Part shown: in pieces, positions 43,523 through 53,880 of the stretch | Numbering within the stretch: position 1 is the first letter of the stretch | How the letters are laid out: every line of letters begins with the position of its first letter | DNA from: Perca fluviatilis | Taxonomy: Eukaryota; Chordata; Actinopteri; Perciformes; Percidae | Direction of reading: 5' to 3' | DNA: 64,000 bases | Assembly: GCF_010015445.1 (NCBI RefSeq) | Contig: NC_053115.1 | Coordinates: 4,046,576 to 4,110,575, forward strand | The notes under the pieces: generated by a model | The model's database searches: none | Seen by the model: only the letters and a program-made list of their open reading frames with translations | What the model was told of the DNA's origin: nothing | Program-made: the position numbers and the translations under genes

Positions 43523-44419
43523 AAGACCAATGTTTATCATGTGAAGTCATAACTGAATTTACATTCCTCATTCTTATGCATTATTCTTTCTCATAGATCC
43601 ATCTCATAATTTGTAAATATTAGATTGAGAATGATATTTCTAACTCACAGGGACACACTTTTATACAGGAGAAAAGTACACTTGCTTTTCTAAACGTCAT
43701 GATTCATACTACTAAACGAATACTGAAAGGAGCCTGCTTTCAATGTGAGCCCTAATTTACTGAAGGTTGGCTCAACTGATCGGCTTTGTGATGGAATGAG
43801 TTTGTACTCATCCTCCTGCACTTGTGGAAAAGTTGGCCTGTCAAACCACTGCCTTCGCCCTCGCTATATACACACTATCACCACATCCTATTAATGTCAT
43901 GTCACAGCCAGACAACAATGTGATGATGATTAAAATGATACTAATCGAAGCAGCAAATGGTGGCCATTATCATTACAGTTAATTATCTCCCATTCCACTC
44001 CACACAAAGCGCTAGGGAACTGTCGCAGCCGAGTGAACAAAGAGCCGAACAAAAACCTGGGTCAAAAGAATGGAGGCTGCGTCTCTGCAGGAGGCATAAC
44101 TGAATATTTCCTTCTGATTCTCACAGCGGCAACATCGGCATCTCAGGGTTCCTTACAAACATTATAAACTGGAGATGCTTACAACCCAAATGACACCCTG
44201 AACTTTTTGCACATTCAATCAACATCTTTGCACATCCTGCACTTAACCTAAAGCCTTCTTTCTTTAACCCTCTGACGCCTTCGGGTGGACAGCAGGTGTG
44301 ATTATGTGCTGCCAATAAAACTATTGAAATGGTTTCAAAACAGTATCCTGAATAAACTTTGACATATACCAGTCTGAGATCGTCCATCAACATATGTTCC
44401 TCTGATCCTAAAGGCCATT
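43523..44419. other. No gene recognised
   Basis: Unassigned; 43960-44060 is non-repetitive and could be conserved noncoding DNA. Confidence 0.4.
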
Positions 44420-44842
44420 TTAGGCTTCTGCATCGAATCGACGGCGTACCCCCGCAGCCTGACGTGCACCTCTCGAAGAATTTAACTACACGTCGCTCAG
44501 CCGTGGCGTGGTAGCGTTGCCTTTCCCCCGACTCATTTCCTGGTTCTCCTTCTCAATCAACAACATGAAATCAAGGAGAGGGTTAACTTCTCCTGCTCCA
44601 GATCTCCCACCGCGGTCAGAAAGAACAGGGGAACAGACTCTTTGTTTCTCTCACTAGGACTCCAGAGTCGGTACTCGGTCCAAAGCTAATCGCCGTCACT
44701 CTCTCACTTCTCCCTCGCTCTACCACACACTCCCCGCACACGCACACATATGCCGGCTCGACGCACACACCAACGCACAAGTATAAACATCAGGCCAATT
44801 ACGTAGGCTATGGTGAGAGCTCTGCGTGGAGCATAAAACAGC
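44420..44842 (+). repeat. Family D, uninterrupted copy
   Basis: 'ttaggcttctgcatcg', 'ggagagggttaacttctcc' and 'gacgcacacaccaacgcac' run continuously. It gives the empty-site state for the 13.4-kb insertion. Confidence 0.75.
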
Positions 44843-44999
44843 CTTAACTATTAGTCAAAATAATAGTTAAATAATTCTTTTTTTTTTAAGTCAGAAATTC
44901 GGTATAATTTGTATATAAATATAAGTATAAAACCAGTGGCAATAGGTTGGAATGAAGTTGGCTAAAAATACATAACACAGAATTGGGTTATAATTTATA

Positions 45000-45094
45000 C
45001 TATGCTTTATAAACAGGCAAAACTGACGGGGTCAATTTTGACCTGGGGAGGACAACAAGTGCATGGTCAACGGCAAGACAACACAAGGGTTAAA
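45000..45094 (-). repeat. Family H fragment
   Basis: 'ggggtcaattttgacc' and 'gacaacacaagggtta' match the TAACCCTTGTGTTGTC end of the 21-kb element in reverse. Confidence 0.55.
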
Positions 45095-45137
45095 ACATTA
45101 TATTGTACATATTTGTCACCGTTTCTTTTAAATGTAT

Positions 45138-45585
45138 TTAAAGGTGCTCTAAGCGATGTCACGTGTTTTTTAGGCTACAACATTTTTTGTCACATACAGC
45201 AAACATCTCCTCACTAGCTGCCTGTCCCCTGAACACACTGTAAAAAACATCTCCTCACTATCTGCTAGCTGTCTGTCCCCTGAACACACTGTAAAAAACA
45301 TCTCCTCACTATCTGCTAGCTGCCTGTCCCCTGAACACACTGTAAAAAACATCTCCTCACTATCAGCTAGCTGCCTGTCCCCTGAACACACTGTAAAAAA
45401 CATCTCCTCACTATCTTCTAGCTGTCTGTCTCCTGAACACACTGTAAAAAACATCTCCTCACTATCTGCTAGCTGCCTGTCTCCTGAACACACTGTAAAA
45501 AACATCTCCTCACTATCTGCTAGCTGTCTGTCCCCTGAACACACTGTAAAAAACATCTCCTCAACATCACTTAGAGCACCTTTAA
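45138..45585. mobile_element. TTAA-flanked MITE with a minisatellite, 448 bp
   Basis: TTAA at 45138-45141 and 45582-45585. Inverted ends AAAGGTGCTCTAAGCGATG and CATCACTTAGAGCACCTTT. The middle is a seven-unit tandem array. Confidence 0.88.
45204..45553. repeat. 51-bp minisatellite, 7 units
   Basis: 'catctcctcac' starts at 45204, 45248, 45299, 45350, 45401, 45452 and 45503: spacings 44, then 51 throughout. As 51 is divisible by 3, a 128-codon minus frame stays open with the repeat MFFTVCSGDRQLADSEE. It is an array artefact. Confidence 0.95.
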
Positions 45586-45597
45586 TATGTTTGGCCT

Positions 45598-45675
45598 ATG
45601 TATGCACCATCCAACAGGGCAAATTGCTTCTAGGTGTTACTTACTTGGCAATAAATCCTTTTCTGATTCTGATTT
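45598..45675 (+). mobile_element. LINE 3' end
   Basis: 'ctatgtatgcaccatcc', 'agggcaaattgc' and 'ttggcaataaatccttttc' match the minus-strand copy at 22528-22610. It abuts the MITE end. Confidence 0.65.
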
Positions 45676-46264
45676 AGTTATTTAAGATTCTGTAATATGA
45701 AAACAACTTCATCGGATAGATTCAGGTTGAAGGGAAAACAACGGAAGCCGGTATTGCAGGGAAGAGATACCCATTACTGCTTTGAAAAGAGAAGACAAGA
45801 AGGAATGGGTTTGTAGCCGTGTTCACAGCGATCAGTCAACAGATTGTACGGGCTTCAAATTGAATCACAATTGAACAATGGCCAAGGTCAACTGCAAAAA
45901 CAACATCACGTTGAGCGGATCTAATCCAGTTTGGCCTTGACTCCTGCCCTATGGCACTCATGGACTCTTGGTGAGAGATGAGAAGCATCATTGCTTGCCC
46001 AGTAACCCTGTCAAACTATCAATCTGGCCTTGGAGGGTGCTCAGGGAACGAGGAGTGGTCTTCTTTCTTCCACGGATGAACCTGACTTCACCCCCTCCAC
46101 AGCCAGATGAGCACGGGTAAACAAGATAAGACACTACAATATGCTAAAAAGCACGTTTGACAATGACTGATAGCATCCAATCCAATCACTCTTTCTCGTC
46201 GCTGCCTGCACTTAACATTGAATTTCAAAATGCCACACCAAAATGATTTATTATTTTTATTCAG
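45676..46264. other. No gene recognised
   Basis: Unassigned. Confidence 0.45.
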
Positions 46265-46426
46265 AAACTCCTTCCTACATACATTGCAAAACGCTTTGTT
46301 TGCATCACGTAAAACTGCAGTAATCCAGGGGTATTTCCCTACCCAGTCCTCCCGGTACCTGCAGAGACGTTTCTGCTTTTTAGCTACGTGTTCATCGGGT
46401 CCCGGGACACCAGCCTGAGCCTCCAT
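46265..46426 (-). pseudogene. BED-like zinc-finger N-terminal fragment
   Basis: 54 codons from ATG at 46426. KKQKRLCRYREDWVG is followed by KYPWITAV and AFCNVCRKEF, the aromatic plus Cys-x2-Cys half of a BED-like finger as in hAT/ZBED-type proteins. The His half is missing; the frame runs on into AT-rich noncoding sequence, as if cut at an exon end. Probably transposon-borne. Confidence 0.5.
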
Positions 46427-46639
46427 TTCAAAAATGAATGAATGAATGAAAAACAGCAATGTGTGTTATCAAAATTCGCGCCTACGTAGGTCCTACGTAC
46501 TGTTGCGGCCAATAAGCAGCCGACGGGAGCTGGCTGCAGGACGACAAAATCACCATGAACAGTTTTTAATGTTCTATCAGATCTATGACTACTCGAGAGT
46601 CTGCTCTTGAAACGTTGCTCTAATTTTCGTGACAATTAG

Positions 46640-46860
46640 GGCAGGATTTGGGATTGGGGACAACTGCCTGGATTTTGGGACTGTCCCGAATTTTTCACGA
46701 CGACGATTCTGTGAAAATTTTTATAATCATTCCCCGAGAGAAGCAGGTCTGCCTTGCTGCACGATCCAAATTTTCTTCAAAACTTGCAATTTTCAGCATG
46801 TTGCTTAGTAGCTCGAAGATTGTTGTTTCCCGAAGAAAACGGAGTTAGACAACGGCAACA
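46640..46860 (+). repeat. Family C fragment
   Basis: 'cacgatccaaattttcttca' and 'ttgtttcccgaagaaaacgg' match 6665-6760. The left part is unrelated. Confidence 0.65.
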
Positions 46861-47557
46861 ACATCACCAGCGGCTTTCTAGACTTTACACACGTTACCGG
46901 CCCAAATGGATCATTTCTGATAGTGAAAGGAGTCATTTTGCAGGAGTTTGTGACGCTTAAAAAACAAGTATCCACTGATTTACAGACATCTTTTTCACCA
47001 TTTAAGTCCATGGGAAAAGTGTTTTTGGGCCTTCCAAATATAGTAATTAAATAGTTCAATACAAACCCGTGCTCAAACAAAAAGAGGTCACACTATATGC
47101 ATAATATCTTAGCTGCTGAGGAACAAAACAAGTGACTTAGAAGTAGGTTAATCAATGCAGAACATTAGAAACTGTTTCCTCTTTTCCTCTCTGAGCATTA
47201 CTGTAGATGTCAGAGCTGTGCTGGGAATGAACCAAGCACACCATCATTTTGTTCTTCCTCTCTGCTCAAACAGAAACACACACAATGATGTATCTCCTCT
47301 GACTCATTATTTTATGCACTGCTAAACCAGACAATAAACAGTGTTATAAATCTGTGGGTAACTTCTGCATTCTTCTCTTTAACACTTCTGCAGCTCTCAG
47401 TAATCAGGCAAAGTAGCTCCTGTAATCCTCATATCGAAGACATAATGCAATCAAAAGTCACAGCACACAGGCTTCTAACTTTAACACGTTTAATGAAAAA
47501 GATAGACACTTCAAAACAACAGACAAGTCGAACCAGATTGCTTCTCTTGTCTGACCA
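46861..47557. other. No gene recognised
   Basis: Unassigned. Confidence 0.45.
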
Positions 47558-47567
47558 TTCACAACAA

Positions 47568-48057
47568 CGCATTCTCATTACCAACTCGTCAAATACTGAC
47601 GCTTGTTCAGTGGCTCTCAGCGTCAGACAATCACCCTTTAGCGTCTGTATGGAATGCACCGGGGATAGCAGTATGCAGTATGAAGAGTGACAACGGTAAT
47701 GAGTAGTATGAAAGACCAAAAATCTGTGTAAAGAGATTGGTTGGGGTGGTGGATGGGTCAGAAAACACAGGACTATTACCCAGGAGACAGAGGTTCGTGC
47801 CCCGTTCTTGTCCCGCGTGTCACTGTAACGTACATGTTGTAACCCCGCCCACAATCTTTTTCTAAACCTAACTGTCCCGTTCTTGTGCTGCATGGCAGTT
47901 AAACAAGGCAGTTATCACGACCCAGAGAGTCCAGACCAAGCAGGGCTAAAAATGACGCCAAAGGGCTAGGCGCTAAAGGAGACTTTTTGCATCAGTAACA
48001 AACGCCATAGGCACCAGACCAAGTGTCACTTTTTGACGCGCTGGTTGTGAGAATGTG
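47568..48057. mobile_element. Element with a 10-bp TSD (Mutator-like?), 490 bp
   Basis: Perfect 10-bp duplication TTCACAACAA (47558-47567 and 48058-48067). Short inverted ends CGCATTCTCA and CACATTCTCA. Contains 'cccaggagacagaggttcg', 'tttctaaacctaactgtcc' and 'gctaaaggagactttt', linking it to family F. A 9-11 bp TSD fits Mutator-like elements, but the TIRs are very short. Confidence 0.75.
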
Positions 48058-48067
48058 TTCACAACAA

Positions 48068-48363
48068 GGAGATCCATATCATGTAAGTTAACTACCAATA
48101 CCTCTTGCAATGCTTACGTCTAAAAATGTGTAACTGTGCAACAAAAAGTCCTTAAGTCCCTATGTTCATTTATAATTAAGTAATAGCTCACGACAGCATA
48201 CACAACATATCACGACCTGAAGTGCACTATTGCTTTTATAAAACAGTCATCAAGTACGGCAATATGAAAGTTAAAGCCACATTCCAAATTTAAATACAGT
48301 TTTATTAATACATAATAATACACAATTAAATAGGCCCTGCTGGGCTGGCTGCCGATTACAGGC
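48068..48363. other. No gene recognised
   Basis: AT-rich. Confidence 0.45.
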
Positions 48364-48430
48364 GGATTTAATTTAGCTGACGCTTTCGTCCAAAGCGACT
48401 TCCAATAAGTGCATTCAACGATGAAGGTAC
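48364..48430 (+). repeat. Teleost repeat 'agctgacgctttcgtccaaa'
   Basis: The 'gctgacgctttYRTCCAAAGCGACTT' block followed by 'ataagtgcattca' is a very common fish retroposon-derived motif. Confidence 0.65.
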
Positions 48431-49371
48431 AAACTCCACATCCTGTGGAATGCAGTAGGACCTATGCCATAGGTAACGTTAGCTTACACTAGCAGCTAGC
48501 ATAAAGGGCTAAAGCGGATTCACCAAAGTCACAATAAGACAAACTAACCTTAGAGGCAGCGGTAGAGCAGCAACTCCTGTGTTCTGCATTGTAAAATTAT
48601 TATGTATTTTTTTAGATTTAGTCTGGTGGCATTGAAGAGAGCTGCCCAGTATTTCACTGTTGGGTTGAAGGAGCATCTTAGCAACAGGAAGAGCAGTTTT
48701 CCTCCCAGCACTCAGCCATAAGCGAGAATAACTGCTGACAGCCACTGTATTGTTGAACCGCAATGAACTGCTGAACAGCTGGGGTCTGTTGCTTTTCCAG
48801 ACATCCCACAATGCAAAGCCTATGATAAACTAATATTCCTCCAGAGAAAACACAGCGTGTAGTGATTACGCAGTTATTATCCAAGTATTAGTGTGACTGT
48901 GATGTCAATACATTTTCCATTGTATTACAGCCTAGATAGGGCTCGTTCTACTCATTGTATTCTGTTGAACTTTCTGCTTTTCTGTAAATTTACAATGCTG
49001 CAAGCGCCACATAACAAGTTCTATTACCTCCATATGTCTGCGATGTGACAGAAATCTCTGCTGTAACATTACTTTATAACTGCAGTGGTCAAAGCAAGTG
49101 GCTAATACGCCGATTTGGAAATTAAAACCTCCGCTAAGGACTTGAAGTAATTGCAAAGCTGCATTCATAATCATTCAGCCAAGGTGGAAGTGGGCCGGAA
49201 CATTTCGGAAAACTGCTCCGGCACCTGTGTAGCGCAGTGTTGAGTGTGAAGCTGATCAGAGGAGCGGTTCTCGACAAAGCTGCAAGCAGCAATCGTCCGA
49301 CCCAAACGGACATACGCTCCAAACGGTCACACCCCAAAAGGGGACTGCACTAGTTATCAGAAAGATGGGAC
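48431..49371. other. No gene recognised
   Basis: Unassigned. Confidence 0.45.
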
Positions 49372-49374
49372 TAA

Positions 49375-49652
49375 AGCCGCCTACACATGATGCGCGGCAA
49401 AACTGCGAGGTAGGGCGCAGAGCAAAGAGGCAAACCGCAGCGCAGGAGCGTTCTGGAATTGGTTGTGCCCGTGGTTGCTCCTTGAAAGGTCATTTGCAAC
49501 TAGGTCAAAGCTGAAATAATTTGAACTTTGAGCGTAGTGCACGGCAGCAAAGAGTAGCGCTGTGCCTAGTTGGGCGGCACCGCTCTCCCCATAGGAAAAC
49601 AACGGAACAGCCAGCGCAGAGCAGTTTTACCGTGCATCATGTGTAGGCGTCT
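49375..49652. mobile_element. PIF/Harbinger-type MITE, 278 bp
   Basis: TAA on both sides (49372-49374 and 49653-49655). 32-bp TIRs starting AGCCGCCTACACATGATG and AGACGCCTACACATGATG differ at three positions. Confidence 0.88.
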
Positions 49653-49655
49653 TAA

Positions 49656-50077
49656 TGGTGCGTTCCATTTGAACTCAGGAGTGGGAATTTCTGAGTTTTT
49701 AGTCGGAAACACGCCTCCTAAAGTCGGAATCCCGATTGGGACGTCGGAGAACCTCACAGTACCCTGAGAAAGCCGACCTCGAAATCCAACATGGCAGCTC
49801 TGTGCATCAACAGCAGTGAAAAATGTAGTAATATACAGTTTATTAGCACTTCTGTCTTATTTGTGTATCATTAAACCAGTCTTAATCACAGTCCTGTCCA
49901 ACTATCTGTGGACATGTTGTTATGCTGTTTGTATGCACAAAGAAACTGCCTAATGCATTGTTATCCACTGGTAGTGAGCAAACCCCACAATGAAATCTGA
50001 CTTGATTTAATAGAACGTGACGTCATTCCCAGCTCCAGCTTCCAGCTTCCAGCTTCCGAGGTAAATGGAACGCACTA
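49656..50077. mobile_element. Second PIF/Harbinger-type MITE, 422 bp
   Basis: TIRs TGGTGCGTTCCATTT and TAGTGCGTTCCATTT (minus reading), with TAA at 49653-49655 and 50078-50080. Its left TAA is also the right TAA of the preceding MITE. Three tandem 'agcttcc' copies near the right end (50038-50056). Confidence 0.82.
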
Positions 50078-50080
50078 TAA

Positions 50081-50778
50081 GAGGTCCAATCCAGCCGGCG
50101 GGAGTGCACCTAAAGTGGTCTACTTTAAACAGGAGGACCAGAGTGTGGAAGCCACAAGAAAGTTCAGCTCGAGTGCAAACTCTCCACATAACTTTCTCCA
50201 CATCTCTTGGCTTGTACTCCCCTACCTCCTCTGTCTCTCTCACACACTTACACACATCTACACTATACCTGCTGGCAGACTGCCCATACTGTTTTGTACT
50301 CTGCTAACGGAGGGAATGATAGTATCTTCCAATAAGACTGAGGGTTCATTTTCATTCCATCACGCAGATAGCAAATTGAGGCCAGTGCGGGGCTAATATT
50401 GTACATTGCCTGCTATCAAATGCGCTATTTACTTCTGCTCTATACCAATCTTTCTCCAACAGCGGTCATTGTCTTTCACAAGTAATTTAATATTAGATTA
50501 ATTTCATGAGTCATTTTGGAATCTGCCGTGTCTCTTCTCTCTAGACTAGATATTATTGAATGTCAGACAATGGATTCAAATTACAAAAGAAGGCCGGTGG
50601 TTTGTATTTATATCTTATGAAAAGAAAAACCCACTGAAATTAAATTATATTGCCTGTAGTGAGGCTGTGTGTGTGTGTTTATACAGTAGAGTACTTAAAT
50701 TCAGTCGATTTGTTCCTCCAACATCTGTAAATGAACACGAAACCAGACATACTGAGTTACTGAATAAAAATCAGCAAC
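50081..50778. other. No gene recognised
   Basis: Unassigned. Confidence 0.45.
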
Positions 50779-51045
50779 ATGTTCTCACTCCCAGCACGTA
50801 AAAAAACCATGCTTGGTCAGGTGCCAATTTTTGACATTGGGTCGGGACCGATTTGGCGTACTTTTTTTCAACGTGCAGGGTTAAAAGAAATACATTTTAA
50901 CTGACAAGAACGAGACAGGTTTAGGAAAAAAATCGTGGGTGGGGTTTGAAAACACACGCTTCAGTGACACGATAGGGACACGCACATCGGTCCCCTGGGT
51001 AAAAAGTCCTCTGTTGTTTGACTCGTCCGCCACCCCAACCTGCCT
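50779..51045 (-). repeat. Truncated family F element
   Basis: 'tgttctcactcccagcacg', then 'gacaggtttaggaaaaaaat' and 'cccctgggtaaaaagtcc', are F interior blocks in reverse. Confidence 0.5.
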
Positions 51046-51399
51046 CCTTAAGGCCAGTTTATGCTTCTGCGTTAAATTGACGCTGTTGGTCCGTACGTAG
51101 GTACGTGGAGATACGCTGGACCCTTCACCGTAGCCTGACGTGTACATCTACAAAAATGTAACACGTTTCGGCGACGCATACGGCAACAAGTATGATTGGT
51201 TCGCTTGGCCGTGGCTTGGTACCGTTGCATTTCCCCTACACATCTACACATCCCCCTACATTTCAGGTTCTCCTCATCCATAAACAACATAAAATCAAGG
51301 AGAGGGTTAACTTTTCCTGCTACAGATTTCCGACCGTGGTCAGAAAGAACAGGGGAGACACTTTGTTTCTCTCACTAGGACTCTAGAGTCGCTACTCGC

Positions 51400-51972
51400 C
51401 CCCACCCTCCACCTTGCCCCCCCCTCTCCTCCTCAATAGCTACAGACACAGAAATGGCACATCCTAAGGAAAGCTCATTGTGGGACTGGCTCTAGTGGCT
51501 GTAATTCTGCACCAAGGCTGAATTTCGGGAAAGAGACTTCAGATACAGTATTAGGGGACCACTAAGGCCTATATAAAAGAGACTTCAGATACAGTATTAG
51601 GGGACCACTAAGGTCTATATAAAAGACTTCAGATACAGTATTAGGGGACCACTAAGGCCTATATAAAAGAGACTTCAGATACAGTATTAGGGGACCACTA
51701 AGGCCTATATAAAAGAGACTTCAGATACAGTATTAGGTGACCACTAAGGCCTATATAAAAGAGACTTCAGATACAGTATTAGGGGACCACTAAGGTCTAT
51801 ATAAAAGACTTCAGATACAGTATTAGGGGACCACTAAGGCCTATATAAAAGAGACTTCAGATACAGCATTAGGGGACCACTAAGGCCTATATAAAAGAGA
51901 CTTCAGATACAGTATTAGGGGACCACTAAGGCCTATATAAAAGAGACTTCAGATGTCATGGGACCTTTAAGA
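51400..51972 (+). mobile_element. 3' half of a TTAA-type MITE, with minisatellite
   Basis: Begins abruptly at 'cccccaccctcc' and ends 'tgtcatgggacctttaa', the inverted counterpart of 'ttaaaggtcccatggcatg' at 53334. The middle is a nine-unit 46-bp array. Confidence 0.8.
51535..51954 (+). repeat. 46-bp minisatellite, 9 units plus 10 bp
   Basis: 'gacttcagatacagtattag' starts at 51535, 51581, 51625, 51671, 51717, 51763, 51807, 51853 and 51899. Seven units are 46 bp; units 2 and 6 are 44 bp, with 'ggtctat' instead of 'ggcctat'. Each unit contains 'ctatataaaag', a TATA-box-like motif. Confidence 0.96.
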
Positions 51973-52073
51973 GATACGCTAGAAGGAAGCAGCCACACCA
52001 GCGCACAAGAATATACTTGAGGCCACATACATCGCTACGGCGAAAGCTGAGTACAGCCCCCGCAGAAGCAAGA

Positions 52074-53215
52074 AAGAGTCTTTCATAATACTAGATTCTG
52101 TCGTTGTTCTTAATACTACGTCATCTTACAGCGCTGCAGTTGAGCTGCTGCTCTGCGCGGGGCGTTGCATACAGACGCTAAAGGGTGATTTTTGCGTCGG
52201 TATGTGATGCTGAGAGCCACTGACCGAACGAATGAAAACGGGTTGAAATCAGAGATGTGCGCAGTATATCAGAGGTCTGGAACCAAGCTTAATGTTCACT
52301 GCTTTTCTACATATACTGACAAAAAGGTGACCTGGCTAACGACAATGGACACATTACACATTTTTCTTTCCATTTGACTTCTGCACTGGAACATGCTCAC
52401 ATTTCTTGCAAGTCTCGAGAGTCTAGAGATGAGCTTGTGGCTGAGAAACCAACTGTATGTGTGTGTGGTTACAGTTTGTCCAGAAGCTAGAGATGATCCC
52501 TCTCCCGACAGGGTGGTAACATGATGTTAATATTGCCCCCACACACATAGTACACACACACACAGCTCATCAGCTGTGCCACTCTGCCTGCTGGACGCTT
52601 CAGCCTTAATGCTGCTGAATCAAGTCAACCGCACTCAAGCTCACATCCTCTCAGGAGATGGTTAAAGGAACTTAAAACGTGTTGTTTTTTAAGAACATAA
52701 TCCATTCCTCACATGTTTGAAGCCTTTACTATCACTATGCCTGACATCTTAATGCTGATAGTTTTCCCTCTTTCATTTGGAAATCCCAGACAGGATTACA
52801 CGTGTGGTTATTGAATTAGAGGGACATGGCAATCACATTTTTGCTGCACTATACAAATCTATCACTACACCCTGTGCATTTAATGGATAAAAGTTGAGCA
52901 AATGAGAGCCTACATGATGGGAAAGAAGAGGACTAAGGCAGATAAAGAGAGCGTGCAGTGGCAGCAGTACAGCAGCAGAGCAGAACTGATCACATTCCTT
53001 CTCAGTTTTAATATGAAGTGAACATGGAAACCAGCTGTCAGACTGCCAGCAAGATATTTGTTGTCGACACTAAGCAGTGACTTCTCCACTTTACACATCA
53101 GGTCGTATTAAGATTTTGCACTTAACCTGTTAAAGACAAATATACATAGATATACAATAAGAATATACCATCTAATTTACCAGAAAGATAGTAAAGCAGT
53201 AGTATATGTGCCTCT
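52074..53215. other. No gene; small F-like fragment at 52150-52225
   Basis: 'acgctaaagggtgatttttg' and 'gctgagagccactgacc' resemble F-related 47.6 kb in reverse. The rest is unassigned. Confidence 0.45.
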
Positions 53216-53332
53216 CCAGAATAGTCTCGGGAAGGAACTTGTTTTGGTGGAACATTTGCACCCCGCAAAAGAAAACGCCACATACAATATTAACAGAAGT
53301 TAAATGTTCATACAGTACCGTGAGCTATTTAA
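53216..53332 (+). repeat. Family C fragment
   Basis: 'aatagtctcgggaaggaac', 'ccccgcaaaagaaaacgcc' and 'acatacaatattaacagaag' match 6386-6465. Confidence 0.75.
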
Positions 53333-53632
53333 AGGTCCCATGGCATGAAAATGTCACTTTAAGAGGTGTTTTAACATTAATATGAGTTCCCCCAGCCTGC
53401 CTATGGTCCCCCAGTGGCTAGAAATGGTGATAGGTGTCAACCGAGCCCTGGGTATCCTGCTCTGCCTTTGAGAAAATGAAAGCTCAGATGGGCCAATCAG
53501 GAATCTTCTCCTTATGAGGTCATAAGGAGAAAGGTTACCTCCCCTTTCTCTGCTTTGCCCACCCAGAGAATGTGGCCCACCCATGAGAGAGAGACATCAT
53601 GGCTTTCAAACGAGCAAAGTGGCAGTTGGTCA
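53333..53632 (+). mobile_element. 5' half of the TTAA-type MITE
   Basis: Starts 'ttaaaggtcccatggcatg' and ends abruptly near 'cagttggtcaagg'. Contains the inverted motif 'ccttatgaggtcataagg'. The family's second half lies at 51400-51972. Confidence 0.78.
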
Positions 53633-53880
53633 AGGTAAAGGTACTTTCACCCAGGAGACCGGGGATCAGGTCCAGCGTGTGACGTTTCCTAAACTCAACC
53701 GTCGCTTTATTCTAGCGATAACACGCCACGTGGCGTGTACGTTTACGTCCGCTGTATACAGCGTGTACATACACACGGATCTGTATACAGCGTAGACATA
53801 CAAGCGGATAGCTCAAAATGCGTACAGAAAAAACGCCACTTGGCTTAAGAAAGTGGGCGTGTATTTTTACGTGAAGTCAT
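53633..53880. repeat. Family F-like fragment with 'ctgtatacag' palindromes
   Basis: 'tttcacccaggagaccgggg' and 'cctaaactcaaccgtcgc' are F blocks. Two 'gctgtatacagcg'/'ctgtatacagcg' motifs lie at about 53750 and 53780. Confidence 0.5.

Larger units (their letters stand above)
51053..52073 (+). repeat. Family D copy containing a MITE half
   Basis: D sequence 51053-51399 ('tatgcttctgcgttaaattg', 'ggagagggttaacttttcc') resumes at about 51973 ('gcgcacaagaatatacttga'). Relative to 44.4 kb, about 80 bp of D is missing at the junction. Confidence 0.68.

Noticed and set aside
45170..45556. 128-codon minus ORF with repeated MFFTVCSGDRQLADSEE
   Set aside because: Produced by a 51-bp minisatellite inside a MITE; openness follows from unit length divisible by three.
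51535..51954. CRISPR-like array
   Set aside because: Units are contiguous tandem copies with no unique spacers, in a eukaryotic repeat context.
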